Origin: CAYMRB01 sp964392615
Lineage (GTDB): Bacteria; Planctomycetota; UBA8108
Direction: 5' to 3'
NCBI GenBank assembly: GCA_964392615.1
Contig: CAYMRB010000059.1
Coordinates: 1 to 31,406 of the forward strand
DNA length: 31,406 nucleotides
A program made the translations under genes and the position numbers. Within the stretch, counting starts at the first letter, position 1. Every line of letters begins with the position of its first letter. Below, one piece after another: positions 23,512 to 31,384 of the stretch. The notes beneath the pieces are model-generated. The model saw nothing but the letters and a program-made list of their open reading frames with translations, ran no database searches and was not told where the DNA came from.

Positions 23512-24759
23512 ATGAGCATTCTGGTCGACGGCAAGCCCATCCTGGTGCAGAAGTACGGCGGCACGTCCGTCGCGACTCCGGAGCACGTCCGCAACGTCGC
23601 GCGACGCGTGGTGGCGAACCAGCGCGCGGGCAAGGCGGTCGTCGTCGTCGTTTCCGCGATGGGCAAGACGACCGATCAATTGGTCGGGCTGTCTCGCGAT
23701 ATCACGCGGCGACCTCCGCGTCGCGAGCTGGACATGCTGCTGCACGCGGGCGAGATCATCAGTGCCTCGCTCCTCGCGATGGCGATTCACGAGGAGGGGG
23801 AGTCCGCGATCTCGTTCACCGGGTCGCAGGCGGGCATGATCACCGATGCGTCCCACACGGAGGCGCGCATCGAGCGCGTGCAGGGCGAGCGGATCATCGC
23901 CGAGCTGGAACGTGGTCGCGTCGTCGTGATCACCGGGTTCCAGGGCATCACGCTGCAGAACGAGATCACGACGCTCGGGCGCGGCGGTTCCGACACGAGC
24001 GCGGTAGCGTTCGCGGTCGGCATCGGCGCGAACCAATGCGAGATCCTCACCGACGTCGACGGCGTCTACACCGCGGATCCGCGCGTCGTCGCATCACCGC
24101 GCAAGCTGCCGTGGTGCTCGTACGACGAGATGCTCGAGATGGCGAGCCTCGGCGCGAAGGTGCTCCACTCGCGTTCGGTGGAGATCGCGCGGCGGTTCAA
24201 CGTCGAGCTCGTCGTCGCGTCGAGCTCCCAGGAGCGGCCAGGGACTGTTGTCTGCAGCGGCGAGCGCGGACGGAAGGAGTTTGGAGACATGGAACAGGTT
24301 GCCGTTCGCGGGGTGGCGCATAATGGAAGTGTCGTCAAAGTCTCGCTAGTCGGCGTGCCGGACCAGCCCGGTGTGGCCGCGCTGGTCTTCGAGACGCTCG
24401 CCGCGCACTCGGTCAATATTCTCCTGATCGTGCAGGCCGAGCATCACGCTGGGCACAACGACATCTCGTTCCTGATTCCCGAGGACGCGGTCGATCACGT
24501 GCGTGCGGACCTGGAGGCGCTTCAGGGGACCTTCGGCTGTCGCGAGGTCGTCGTCGACGCGGAAGTCGGGACCGTGTCGATCGTCGGTGAGGGCGTGCAG
24601 CGCGAGCCGGGCGTGGCCGGGCGCATGTTCAAGGCTCTCGCGCAAGCGAGCGTCAACATCGACCTGATCAGCACGTCGAACCTGATGATCACCTGCGTCG
24701 TGGCGAAGCAGCAGCTCAACGAGGCGGTCCGCGCAGTGCACGCGGAGTTCCTCGAGTAG
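23512..24759 (+). CDS. lysC: Aspartate kinase
   Basis: The 415-residue enzyme phosphorylates aspartate, the first committed step toward threonine, methionine, lysine and diaminopimelate. The kinase domain (1-240) has VQKYGGTSV (K14 to V20), SAMGKTTD, FTGSQAGMIT, LGRGGSDTSAVAFA and TDVDGVYTADPR. Two ACT domains follow (about 265-415; VSLVGVPDQPGVAALVFE and VSIVGEGVQREPGVAGRMF). Size and layout match the aspartokinase II / Corynebacterium Ask type, in which a beta subunit is made from an internal start, and such a start is present at 24289. It begins ten bases after the thrB stop, with no strong ribosome-binding site, and ends facing the HEAT-repeat gene. Confidence 0.97.
   Translation: MSILVDGKPILVQKYGGTSVATPEHVRNVARRVVANQRAGKAVVVVVSAMGKTTDQLVGLSRDITRRPPRRELDMLLHAGEIISASLLAMAIHEEGESAISFTGSQAGMITDASHTEARIERVQGERIIAELERGRVVVITGFQGITLQNEITTLGRGGSDTSAVAFAVGIGANQCEILTDVDGVYTADPRVVASPRKLPWCSYDEMLEMASLGAKVLHSRSVEIARRFNVELVVASSSQERPGTVVCSGERGRKEFGDMEQVAVRGVAHNGSVVKVSLVGVPDQPGVAALVFETLAAHSVNILLIVQAEHHAGHNDISFLIPEDAVDHVRADLEALQGTFGCREVVVDAEVGTVSIVGEGVQREPGVAGRMFKALAQASVNIDLISTSNLMITCVVAKQQLNEAVRAVHAEFLE
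24274..24291 (+). promoter_or_regulatory. Internal ribosome-binding site and start codon in lysC
   Basis: AAGGAG at 24274-24279 lies nine bases before an in-frame ATG at 24289 (Met260). Translation from there gives 156 residues covering both ACT domains, the size and content of the separately made aspartokinase beta subunit in Bacillus and Corynebacterium. Confidence 0.7.
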
Positions 24760-24795
24760 CGCGGCGGGCCATCGCTCGCACGGCGGACGCGAAGG

Positions 24796-27156
24796 TCAGA
24801 GCTCTTCGGTGCCGAGGTCGTCCTCGAGCCCCTCGTCGAGGTCGTCGAGGTCGTCGTCGTCCGATTCGTCGCCACTGCCTGAGCTGTCTACGCTGTCTGC
24901 GTCGTCCGCGTCCACGTCGCCGATCGGCTCGCCGCGTACGAGCTTGCAGGCGGTTCGCGCCGCGTCGCTCACCACCGGTTCGTCGTCGTCGAAAAGCTTG
25001 CGGAGCGCGCGTTCGAGCTCCTTCGCCGCGGCGGCGGTCTCGGACGACGCGGTCGAATCCTCGACCCACTCCGCGCCGAGCTCGCCAACGCGCTCCGCTG
25101 CCGCGAGGCGCACCTCAGCCATGTCGTCAGCGAGGGCTGCCTTCCACGCCGGCACGGCCGCAACACCGAGCGACGGGAGAGCCTCGACGATCTCCAGGCG
25201 GCTTTCGCCGTCGAACTCGCGGCCTTCGAGCACGGCGGCCAACGTCGGGGCCGCGCGTTGCGCCGCATCGGGCGCGACTTGCACCAAGCTCAGAGCGAAC
25301 GTCAGTCGCAGGGTGACGTCGTCGTCGTCCAGGCCGGCAGCCAATCCGTCGGTCGCGGCGTCGGCCGCAGCCGGGCCGATAACGGCCAACGATTGCGCGG
25401 CGAGCGCGCGAGTGTCGTCGTCGTCCGCACGCAGCAGCGCGGCGAGTCCGGTCGCGATGTCCGGCAACAGGTCCTGCACCTTGCGAGACTGCACGATCTG
25501 AGCGAGTGCGGCGAGCGAGCTGTCGCGTGCCTGCTGGTTGTCGCCGCTGAGCCGTTCGAGGAATCGCGGCACGGCCAGCCGCGGAAACTCGATGAGCGCG
25601 AGCGCCGCCGTGTCCGACATCTCCGCATCCTCGAGGTGGCGCACCAGGCTCGGCACGACGCTCACCGCGTCCTGGCCGAACTCGCCGAGCGCGTATGCCG
25701 CGGCGGCGCGGATCTCGACCCGTTCCTCGCCGTCCTCGAAAACCGTCAGGAGTGCGGGGACGACGTCTTGCGAGTCCGCGCGGATGCGCCCGAGGGCTTG
25801 CGCGACGGAGTAGCGCAGGGTTTCACGCCGCTCGCGGTCTTCGCCGCTCTCCCGCTCCGCTGGCGGAGCCGCTGCCTCGCCGTTCTTCGCGCCGGATGCG
25901 TTCGGCGCGGCGGTCTTCGCGAGCAGGGTCAAGAGCGCCGGCGCGGCAGCGCGCGCTCGCTTCCCGAACTGTGCGAGGGCGTCGACGCACAGCACGCGGA
26001 GGTCGTGATCCGGATCGCTCGTCGCGAAATCGACGCACAGCTCGATCGCCTCGTCGGCGTTCGAGCGCGCGAGCGTTCCGATGACGAGAGACCGCACCTC
26101 GGGGTTCTCGTTGCGCGCCGCCAGGATGAGCTCCGACGGGGCGATGCCTGCGAGGGCGTCGGCCGCCTGGTGCGCGAGTTCGTCGCCCTTCGCGATGATC
26201 TCTCGCAGTGCCGGCGCCGCAGCGATCGCATCCCGGCCGGCGAGCTCGAGCGCAGAGATCGCGATCGACACGACGTCGCTCGACGGATCGGACAGCGCGC
26301 GGATGAGCGGCGGCACGGTATCGGTTGCGACGTCGCCGAGGTTCTCGAGGTTGCTGACGGCGGCGACGGCGTTGACTCGCACCTCGGCCGATTCGTCCAA
26401 GAGAGCGCTAGCGATCACCGGGACGACGACCGGCGTCTGCGACGCCATCTGTGCGAACAGGTCGACGAGCAGCGCGCGGGTCTTCGCGTCGCACCGCTGG
26501 AACTGAACCACGATCTCGTCGGCGCGAATCGGGTCGCTCCGTACCAGCGGCTCCTCGCCGGTCGCGGGCGCGCCGGCCGGGGGAGTCGGGGGGACCGGTT
26601 GTCCCCACGTCCACGGATTGGCGGCCGCTGTGGGCGTCGGATCGGGCTTCTTCTCGTTGCGCAGGAGGATTTCCTGCAGCACGTACACGATCGCATACGT
26701 CCGCTGGGTCTCCTCGCCGCTCATCCGTGCGAACATCGCGGGCAGAAGGGAGCTCGCCTCCTCCCGGATGCCGAGTCGGATCAACAGCGTCTCGGCGTTC
26801 TGACGTACCTCCGGCCGTCGCGCGTCGTCGGCGAGCACGTCGAGCAGCGGGCCGATCGCGGCCGTCATGCCGATCGCTTCGAGCGCCTCCTGCGCAGGCC
26901 CGTCGAGCGAGCCCTCCACGACGGTCATCTCGACCAGGAGCGGCACCGCCCGTCGCGACCGCAGCTCGCCCAAGCGGCGAATCGCTTCGAGCCGCAGCTC
27001 CGGGTCCTCCTCATCGAGCTGAGCGAGGTAGTGCCGCTCGAGGAAGAAATCCCTGTTGGCGACACACACAGCGACGACGAGGCCGAGTACGACGAACACT
27101 CCGCCGCCGACGAGCAGCGTGACTCGGGTGCCCTTCGAAGACTTGCCGGGTTTCAT
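24796..27156 (-). CDS. Membrane-anchored HEAT-repeat protein with acidic tail
   Basis: The 786-residue product starts MKPGKSSKGTR, followed by one transmembrane helix (about 12-33). The positive N-terminus suggests the bulk lies outside the cytoplasmic membrane. The body is a series of HEAT/PBS-type helical repeats: ELRLEAIRRLGELRSRRAVP, EVRVNAVAAVSNLENLG, VEIRAAAAYALGEFGQDAV, TRALAAQSLAVIGPAA and others. A Pro-rich insert (about 185-215, with NPWTWGQPVPPTPP) and an Ala-rich insert (about 430-455) break the array. The last 40 residues are almost all Asp, Glu, Ser and Gly. No enzyme motif is visible; it probably acts as a binding scaffold. ATG 27156 is preferred over GTG 27171, though neither has a good ribosome-binding site. 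Confidence 0.88.
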   Translation of the reverse strand: MKPGKSSKGTRVTLLVGGGVFVVLGLVVAVCVANRDFFLERHYLAQLDEEDPELRLEAIRRLGELRSRRAVPLLVEMTVVEGSLDGPAQEALEAIGMTAAIGPLLDVLADDARRPEVRQNAETLLIRLGIREEASSLLPAMFARMSGEETQRTYAIVYVLQEILLRNEKKPDPTPTAAANPWTWGQPVPPTPPAGAPATGEEPLVRSDPIRADEIVVQFQRCDAKTRALLVDLFAQMASQTPVVVPVIASALLDESAEVRVNAVAAVSNLENLGDVATDTVPPLIRALSDPSSDVVSIAISALELAGRDAIAAAPALREIIAKGDELAHQAADALAGIAPSELILAARNENPEVRSLVIGTLARSNADEAIELCVDFATSDPDHDLRVLCVDALAQFGKRARAAAPALLTLLAKTAAPNASGAKNGEAAAPPAERESGEDRERRETLRYSVAQALGRIRADSQDVVPALLTVFEDGEERVEIRAAAAYALGEFGQDAVSVVPSLVRHLEDAEMSDTAALALIEFPRLAVPRFLERLSGDNQQARDSSLAALAQIVQSRKVQDLLPDIATGLAALLRADDDDTRALAAQSLAVIGPAAADAATDGLAAGLDDDDVTLRLTFALSLVQVAPDAAQRAAPTLAAVLEGREFDGESRLEIVEALPSLGVAAVPAWKAALADDMAEVRLAAAERVGELGAEWVEDSTASSETAAAAKELERALRKLFDDDEPVVSDAARTACKLVRGEPIGDVDADDADSVDSSGSGDESDDDDLDDLDEGLEDDLGTEEL

Positions 27157-27268
27157 GAGGCGAACCACCACGCAGGATCGAATCGAGCCACAGCCACGCG
27201 AGCATTGTAACCCAGGCGGTCCGCCCCGGTAGTTTCGATGGTCCCACCGCTACGACGACGGGCGAGGC

Positions 27269-27335
27269 GAGAGAGAAAACGAGCCACCGCGGCGGCGCGG
27301 AGTGTGTGAAGAGGAAGGTTGCGCCGCGGTGGCTC
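27269..27335 (-). terminator. Candidate intrinsic terminator between lexA and the HEAT gene
   Basis: On the minus strand a perfect 14-bp stem (27335-27322 with 27294-27281) is followed within two bases by GTTTTCTCTCTC. The 27-nt loop is larger than usual and the tract is only partly T, so strength is uncertain. It would end transcripts from lexA or from a small RNA in this gap. Confidence 0.4.
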
Positions 27336-27466
27336 CCGGCTTCGGCAGGCGAAGCCGTCAAGAAGAGAATGGAAGAGACTCGAAGGAGCGGAAGCGGTCG
27401 CTTCCGACTCCGCGCCTGCGCGGCACCTCACTGCCCGCAGCTTGTCGGTGCCGGCGCGCGTGTTTC

Positions 27467-27494
27467 TCTATACTTCCCGTCGTCAGGGCGTCAG
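27467..27494 (-). promoter_or_regulatory. Weak candidate minus-strand promoter
   Basis: CTGACG (27494-27489) and TATAGA (27472-27467) lie 16 bases apart on the minus strand; both match consensus at four of six positions. It could drive the HEAT gene or a short RNA ending at the terminator-like hairpin at 27269-27335. Confidence 0.25.
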
Positions 27495-27655
27495 ATCCGG
27501 GCTCGAGACCTCCCGAACTCTCGGATCTGGAATGCTGTCTTGTCCCGTCCACCGTGCACTGCCCCGTGCGTTCGCCTCGTCGCGTCGGAGGCCGTGAGAG
27601 CGGTCCTGCAGGGTTTTGCCGGTTTGTCGATCATTCGTCGACGCCGAGGAGGCGA

Positions 27656-28513
27656 TCAAAGAATGCGCAGGTCCCCTCTCACGAGCCCGACGTATTTCCC
27701 GAAAACGAGCACCTCCTTCCTGTCCGATTCGTGGACGACGATCGGGTCGAATCGTTCATTGGCTGCCTTCAGACGAACGGAATCTGTGAGATCTTCTGGA
27801 TCGGCGGGGACGCCGGCCGAGTCCGCGTCTTCGAACAGCGCGTCGATCTCGGCGGTGCTCTTGGGGCCGCCGGTCCCTCCGGAGGGCGCCGCGGAAGGCC
27901 CGTTCCCGCTCTTGATGTGGTACATGCGCTTCAGCGTGCCCTCGCCGTCGACGAGTACGGCGGCGATTTCGCCGTTCTCGACGGTCTCCTGGCGGCGGAT
28001 CACGACGTAGTCGCCGTCGAGGATGCCCGCGTCGATCATGCTATCGCCCTCGACGCGCAGCGCGACGAGGTCGCCGCTGGCTGCGAACATGCGCGGGTCG
28101 ATCGCGAGCGCTGGCTGGATGTCGAGCGGGTCCGTCGGCTCGATCCGCTCGATCGGCTGACCCGCAGCGATCGCGCCGACGATCGGCAGACTTCCGCTTC
28201 CGAGGGGCGCTTCCGGGAAGTGGGCCCGCAGGATGTTCGGATCGGGCGCCTCGGAAGACTCGCCGGGAGCTCCGGACTCGACGGGCTCGCGCAGGCTCTC
28301 GAGGAGCGCGGGGTCCGCGATACGGATCCCGCGGCTCTTGCCGCTGGACGTGATCAACCCGGCGGCGGTGAGCGCCTTGAGATGCTTGGCGACCGTCGCC
28401 GGCGAGCTCAGGCCCACGGTGTCTCGGATCTCGCGAACGGTCGGGAGTACGCCCTTGCGGATCAGGAAGACGATCGCGTCGAGGATCTGCAGTTGCTTCT
28501 CGGTCAGGGCCAT
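27656..28513 (-). CDS. lexA: LexA repressor with insertion in the peptidase domain
   Basis: The 285-residue SOS repressor has an N-terminal winged helix (1-65; LPTVREIRDTVGLSSPATVA, KHLKALTAAGLI). The cleavage site is A117-G118 in GAIAAGQP, and the Ser/Lys dyad is S158 (EGDSM) and K195 (GTLKRMY), with the same 37-residue spacing as in E. coli (S119/K156). It is about 80 residues longer than usual. Part is the linker at 66-109; the rest is about 45 residues (201-245, Gly/Ser/Pro-rich then acidic) inserted after the lysine strand and before the last strands (VRLKAANERFDPIVV). A promoter and a perfect palindromic operator lie upstream, indicating autoregulation. A LexA-fold regulator of another stress is the less likely alternative. 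Confidence 0.93.
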   Translation of the reverse strand: MALTEKQLQILDAIVFLIRKGVLPTVREIRDTVGLSSPATVAKHLKALTAAGLITSSGKSRGIRIADPALLESLREPVESGAPGESSEAPDPNILRAHFPEAPLGSGSLPIVGAIAAGQPIERIEPTDPLDIQPALAIDPRMFAASGDLVALRVEGDSMIDAGILDGDYVVIRRQETVENGEIAAVLVDGEGTLKRMYHIKSGNGPSAAPSGGTGGPKSTAEIDALFEDADSAGVPADPEDLTDSVRLKAANERFDPIVVHESDRKEVLVFGKYVGLVRGDLRIL

Positions 28514-28598
28514 GGGATCTTCGTGGGTTCTCGACGGCGCATTCGCGGGGTGTTCAGTGCGCCCGGAGCGCGTCGTCGGCGGTGGTTCGCCGCGCTGG

Positions 28599-28612
28599 CG
28601 AACAACTGTTCG
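28599..28612. promoter_or_regulatory. SOS box / LexA operator
   Basis: CGAAC-AACT-GTTCG is a perfect palindrome of the GAAC-N4-GTTC type known as the LexA (DinR) operator in Bacillus and Actinobacteria. It sits at about +10 to +23 of the predicted lexA transcript and 142 bp from the divergent gene start. Confidence 0.88.
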
Positions 28613-28627
28613 TCGGCGCGAGGAGGG

Positions 28628-28656
28628 ACTATAGCGAACAGGCGTTTGCCCATCAA
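28628..28656 (-). promoter_or_regulatory. lexA promoter
   Basis: On the minus strand TTGATG (28656-28651) and TATAGT (28633-28628) are exactly 17 bases apart. The predicted start near 28621 places the LexA operator just downstream, so bound LexA would block initiation or escape. The 5' leader would be about 108 nt. Confidence 0.8.
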
Positions 28657-28716
28657 GGGGAATTCCAGGGAAGTCGTAAGTTGCTTATCAATAATGGATT
28701 GTCAGTGGAGATGAGC

Positions 28717-28740
28717 GTCGGCCGAAGTTTTCGGCGACGC
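28717..28740 (+). promoter_or_regulatory. Hairpin before the editing-domain gene
   Basis: A 10-bp stem with one bulged G (gccgaa gtt ttcggc core, flanked by cgtc and gacg) ends 13 bases before ATG 28754. No clear ribosome-binding site follows it. Confidence 0.35.
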
Positions 28741-28753
28741 GGCGAAGACGCGG

Positions 28754-29164
28754 ATGAAGCTCCTTCTGTTCTACGTGCACGACTTCTGGCTCAAGCCGTT
28801 CAGCAAAAACCTTCCGGACATCGCGGACTGCGACGAGGAGTTCGCGACGAGCGGCGCCGTCCTGGCGCTCGTTCACGCCGAGCCGAGCGATGAGGAGCGC
28901 GCCGCCAAGGTCGTCACGAAGGCGATCAAGAACATCAAGTGGGTCGCGGGCAAGTTCGACAGCCGGCGCGTCGTGCTGCACTTTTTCGCGCATCTCGCCC
29001 CCGAGAGTGCGACTCCGGAACTGGCCCGCGAGCTGGTCGACTCGATGGCGAGGCGCCTTCGGGGCGCCGACTACGAGGTGCTCGTGACACCGTACGGGTT
29101 CTTTACCGAGTTCAAGCTGCACGTCGCGGGAGAGTCGATGGGCAAGGTCTTCGTCGATATCTGA
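28754..29164 (+). CDS. Free-standing archaeal ThrRS-type editing domain protein
   Basis: The 136-residue protein resembles the N-terminal editing domain of archaeal threonyl-tRNA synthetase, a D-aminoacyl-tRNA-deacylase-like fold that removes serine mis-attached to tRNA-Thr. Matching segments are the opening MKLLLFYVHDFW, VVTKAIKNIKW, RRVVLHFFAHLA with H80, the helix SATPELARELVDSMARRLRG, and YEVLVTPYGFFTEFKLHVAGE. In archaeal enzymes the last motif reads FGWYK; here it is YGFFT, so the tyrosine-lysine pair is missing. It could act in trans as a deacylase or have changed specificity. No synthetase part follows. It is divergent from lexA; a start slightly upstream is not excluded. Confidence 0.8.
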   Translation: MKLLLFYVHDFWLKPFSKNLPDIADCDEEFATSGAVLALVHAEPSDEERAAKVVTKAIKNIKWVAGKFDSRRVVLHFFAHLAPESATPELARELVDSMARRLRGADYEVLVTPYGFFTEFKLHVAGESMGKVFVDI

Positions 29165-29171
29165 CGTCGAA

Positions 29172-29186
29172 GGGGGCGGCGCCCCC
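29172..29186. terminator. GC hairpin after the editing-domain gene
   Basis: gggggc-ggc-gccccc lies eight bases after the stop codon. The stem is strong but no T-run follows, so termination is only a possibility. Confidence 0.25.
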
Positions 29187-29279
29187 GGCGGCCGCGCTGC
29201 GAATTGGTCGGCGCGCCGCTTCAGCGTGTCGAGTCCCTTGCCGATAACGAGTCAGTAACCCCCAAAGGAGTCAACCGAC

Positions 29280-30311
29280 ATGGATCGCAGAGAGTACGAG
29301 GAGCTTCGCCGTCGCATGCAGGCGGTTCCGGTGCGGCGCGTCGCGACGCTCGCCGCCATCGGCCTGGTCGTCCTGCTCGTGTTGATCGCGCCGTTCACGA
29401 TGTTCTATACCGTCGAGGCGGCGGAGAGCGGCATCGTCCTGCGCTTCGGAAAGTTCTCCGACGAGGTGTCGCCCGGACTGCACTGGAAGCTGCCGTTCGG
29501 CATCGACACGGTCACGCGCGTGCCGATCGCGGAGGTCAAGAAGGAGGAGTTCGGCTTCCGGACGCTCGCCGCCGGCAAGAGGTCGGTATACGACCAGGGC
29601 AACCCGCGGCGCGACCGCGGCGAGTACAACATGCTCACCGGCGACTTGAAGATGGCGGACGTCAAGTGGGTCGTGCAGTACAAGATTCTCAGTCCGCAGG
29701 ACTACCTGTTCGAGGTCCGCAATCCCGACGCGACATTGCGCGACGTCGCGGAGGCGAGCATGCGCCTCGTCGTCGGCGACTACAGCATGACCGACGTGCT
29801 GACCGCGAAGCGCACGCAGATCGAGAAGGCGGTGCAGGCGAAGATCCAGGCGACGCTCGATGCCTACAAGGCGGGCATCCACGTCGCGACCGTCAAGCTG
29901 CAGGACGTCAATCCGCCAGAAGACGTCAAGAAGTCGTTCAACGAGGTCAACGAGGCGCGCCAGGAGAAAGAGACGACGATCAACAACGCGCGCAAAGAGT
30001 ACTTCAAGGCGATTCCGTCCGCGCGCGGCGAGGCGCAGAAGATGATCGGCGAGGCGCAGGGCTTCAAGGCCAAGCGCGTCAACGAAGCTCTCGGTGATGT
30101 CGCCAATTTCCAGGCGCTCTTGGACGAGTACCTGAAGTCGAAGGAGATCACCCGCACGCGCCTCTACCTCGAGACGCTGAAGCAGGTGCTGCCCCAGATG
30201 CAGCAGCTCTATATCGTCGACGAGGCACAGGGGAAGCCGCTGCAGGTCCTCGACGTGCGCGAGGCCGCCGGCGCCGTTCGCAGCCGTAGCACGGGGAGGA
30301 GCCGATCATGA
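29280..30311 (+). CDS. hflK: HflK-like SPFH/band-7 membrane protein
   Basis: The 343-residue product has a basic cytoplasmic N-terminus, one transmembrane helix (about 21-40), and an SPFH domain (about 42-215; AESGIVLRFGKF, SPGLHWKLPFGIDTV, VKWVVQYKIL). A long helical region (about 225-320, with EVNEARQEKETTINNARKEY) follows and can coil with HflC. In E. coli HflK and HflC form a large cage around the FtsH protease. A strong AAAGGAG lies nine bases before the ATG. The last four bases overlap hflC (ATGA). The glycine-rich N-terminal extension of E. coli HflK is absent. Confidence 0.92.
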   Translation: MDRREYEELRRRMQAVPVRRVATLAAIGLVVLLVLIAPFTMFYTVEAAESGIVLRFGKFSDEVSPGLHWKLPFGIDTVTRVPIAEVKKEEFGFRTLAAGKRSVYDQGNPRRDRGEYNMLTGDLKMADVKWVVQYKILSPQDYLFEVRNPDATLRDVAEASMRLVVGDYSMTDVLTAKRTQIEKAVQAKIQATLDAYKAGIHVATVKLQDVNPPEDVKKSFNEVNEARQEKETTINNARKEYFKAIPSARGEAQKMIGEAQGFKAKRVNEALGDVANFQALLDEYLKSKEITRTRLYLETLKQVLPQMQQLYIVDEAQGKPLQVLDVREAAGAVRSRSTGRSRS

Positions 30312-31384
30312 AGAAGCCTGTCGCTGCAAACGCCAACGTCGTCTTTGCTATAATAGGGCTCATCCTCGTCGTCAAGAGCAGCAACGTGCTCCGCGAGGGT
30401 GAGCAGGCCGTCATCACCGAGTTCGGCGAGCCGGTGGGAGACAAGGACATCACCGAAGCCGGGCTCCACTTCAAGATGCCGTTCACGCAGAAGGTGAACC
30501 GCTTCGAGAAGCGCGCTCTCGAGTTCGACGGCGATCCCGATGAGTTCGTCACCGAGGACAAGAAGCTCATCTACGTCGATACGTTCGCGCGCTGGCGCAT
30601 CTCCGATCCGCGCACGTTCCTCAAGGCCGTCGCGACCGAGGTCGGCGCGCAGACGCGTCTGGACGACATCATCGACTCCGCGTCGCGAACCGTGATCGCG
30701 AACCACCGGCTGATCGAGGCCGTACGCAACAGCGACACGGCGCTGACGGAGGATCCCGACATCCTCGAGGCGCGCCAGCAACTCGATCGCGAGCGCGCCG
30801 CCGCGCTGGCCGACACGAAGGAGAGGGAGGGCGACACGGACGAGATCGTTCCCGACGTCGTCGGTCAGGTGATCGAGAAAGGGCGCGAGAAGATCTGCGC
30901 CGACATCCTGACTCGCGCTCGTCAAGACGTCGGCGAGTACGGCATCGAGCTCCTCGATGTGCAGATCAAGCGCATCAACTACATCCAGGAGGTCGAGCGT
31001 CGCGTCATCGAACGCATGATGTCCGACCGCCAGCAGATCGCGGAGATGCTGCGCTCCGAGGGCGAGGAGAAGCGTCAGTCGCTGCTCGGCGAGATCGAGC
31101 GCGAGAAGAACAAGATCATGTCCGAGGCCTACCGCCAGGGTGAGGAGATCCGCGGTGAGGCCGAGGCCGAGGCGGCGCGCGTCTACGCCGAGACGTACGG
31201 GCGCGATCCGGAATTCTATACGTTCTGGAAGACGCTCGAGCTGTATCGCGAGACTTTGGGCGCCAACACGACGCTCGTCATCGGCACCGGCAGCGATCTG
31301 TTCCGCACGCTGCGCACGCAGGGCGTGGTGACTGGCACCACGGCGACTGCAGGAGCGGAACGCGAGGGGCCGAAGGGCGACTGA
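30308..31384 (+). CDS. hflC: HflC-like SPFH/band-7 membrane protein
   Basis: The 358-residue partner of HflK has a transmembrane helix (about 9-25), an SPFH domain (about 26-215; REGEQAVITEFGEPVG, EAGLHFKMPF, VNRFEKRALEFDG, VDTFARWRISDP), and a charged coiled-coil (about 222-290). YAETYGRDPEFYTFWKTLEL and YRETLGANTTLVI near the C-terminus are HflC hallmarks. An insert of about 45 residues at 147-190 (DPDILEARQQLDRERAA, TKEREGDTDEIVPDV) lies within the SPFH/linker part. GGAGGA is seven bases before the ATG, which overlaps the hflK stop. No ftsH gene is in the window. Confidence 0.94.
   Translation: MKKPVAANANVVFAIIGLILVVKSSNVLREGEQAVITEFGEPVGDKDITEAGLHFKMPFTQKVNRFEKRALEFDGDPDEFVTEDKKLIYVDTFARWRISDPRTFLKAVATEVGAQTRLDDIIDSASRTVIANHRLIEAVRNSDTALTEDPDILEARQQLDRERAAALADTKEREGDTDEIVPDVVGQVIEKGREKICADILTRARQDVGEYGIELLDVQIKRINYIQEVERRVIERMMSDRQQIAEMLRSEGEEKRQSLLGEIEREKNKIMSEAYRQGEEIRGEAEAEAARVYAETYGRDPEFYTFWKTLELYRETLGANTTLVIGTGSDLFRTLRTQGVVTGTTATAGAEREGPKGD

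Larger units (their letters stand above)
27157..27655. other. 499-bp region without a coding gene, with four hairpins
   Basis: It lies between the HEAT gene start and the lexA stop, both on the minus strand. Perfect or near-perfect stems: 27281-27294/27322-27335 (14 bp, 27-nt loop), 27337-27344/27350-27357 (8 bp, 5-nt loop), 27386-27396/27397-27410 region (11 bp with one bulge, tiny loop) and 27492-27499/27522-27529 (8 bp, 22-nt loop). Frames crossing it (for example 27302-28714, +) are antisense to lexA and have no protein-like signal. Confidence 0.65.
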
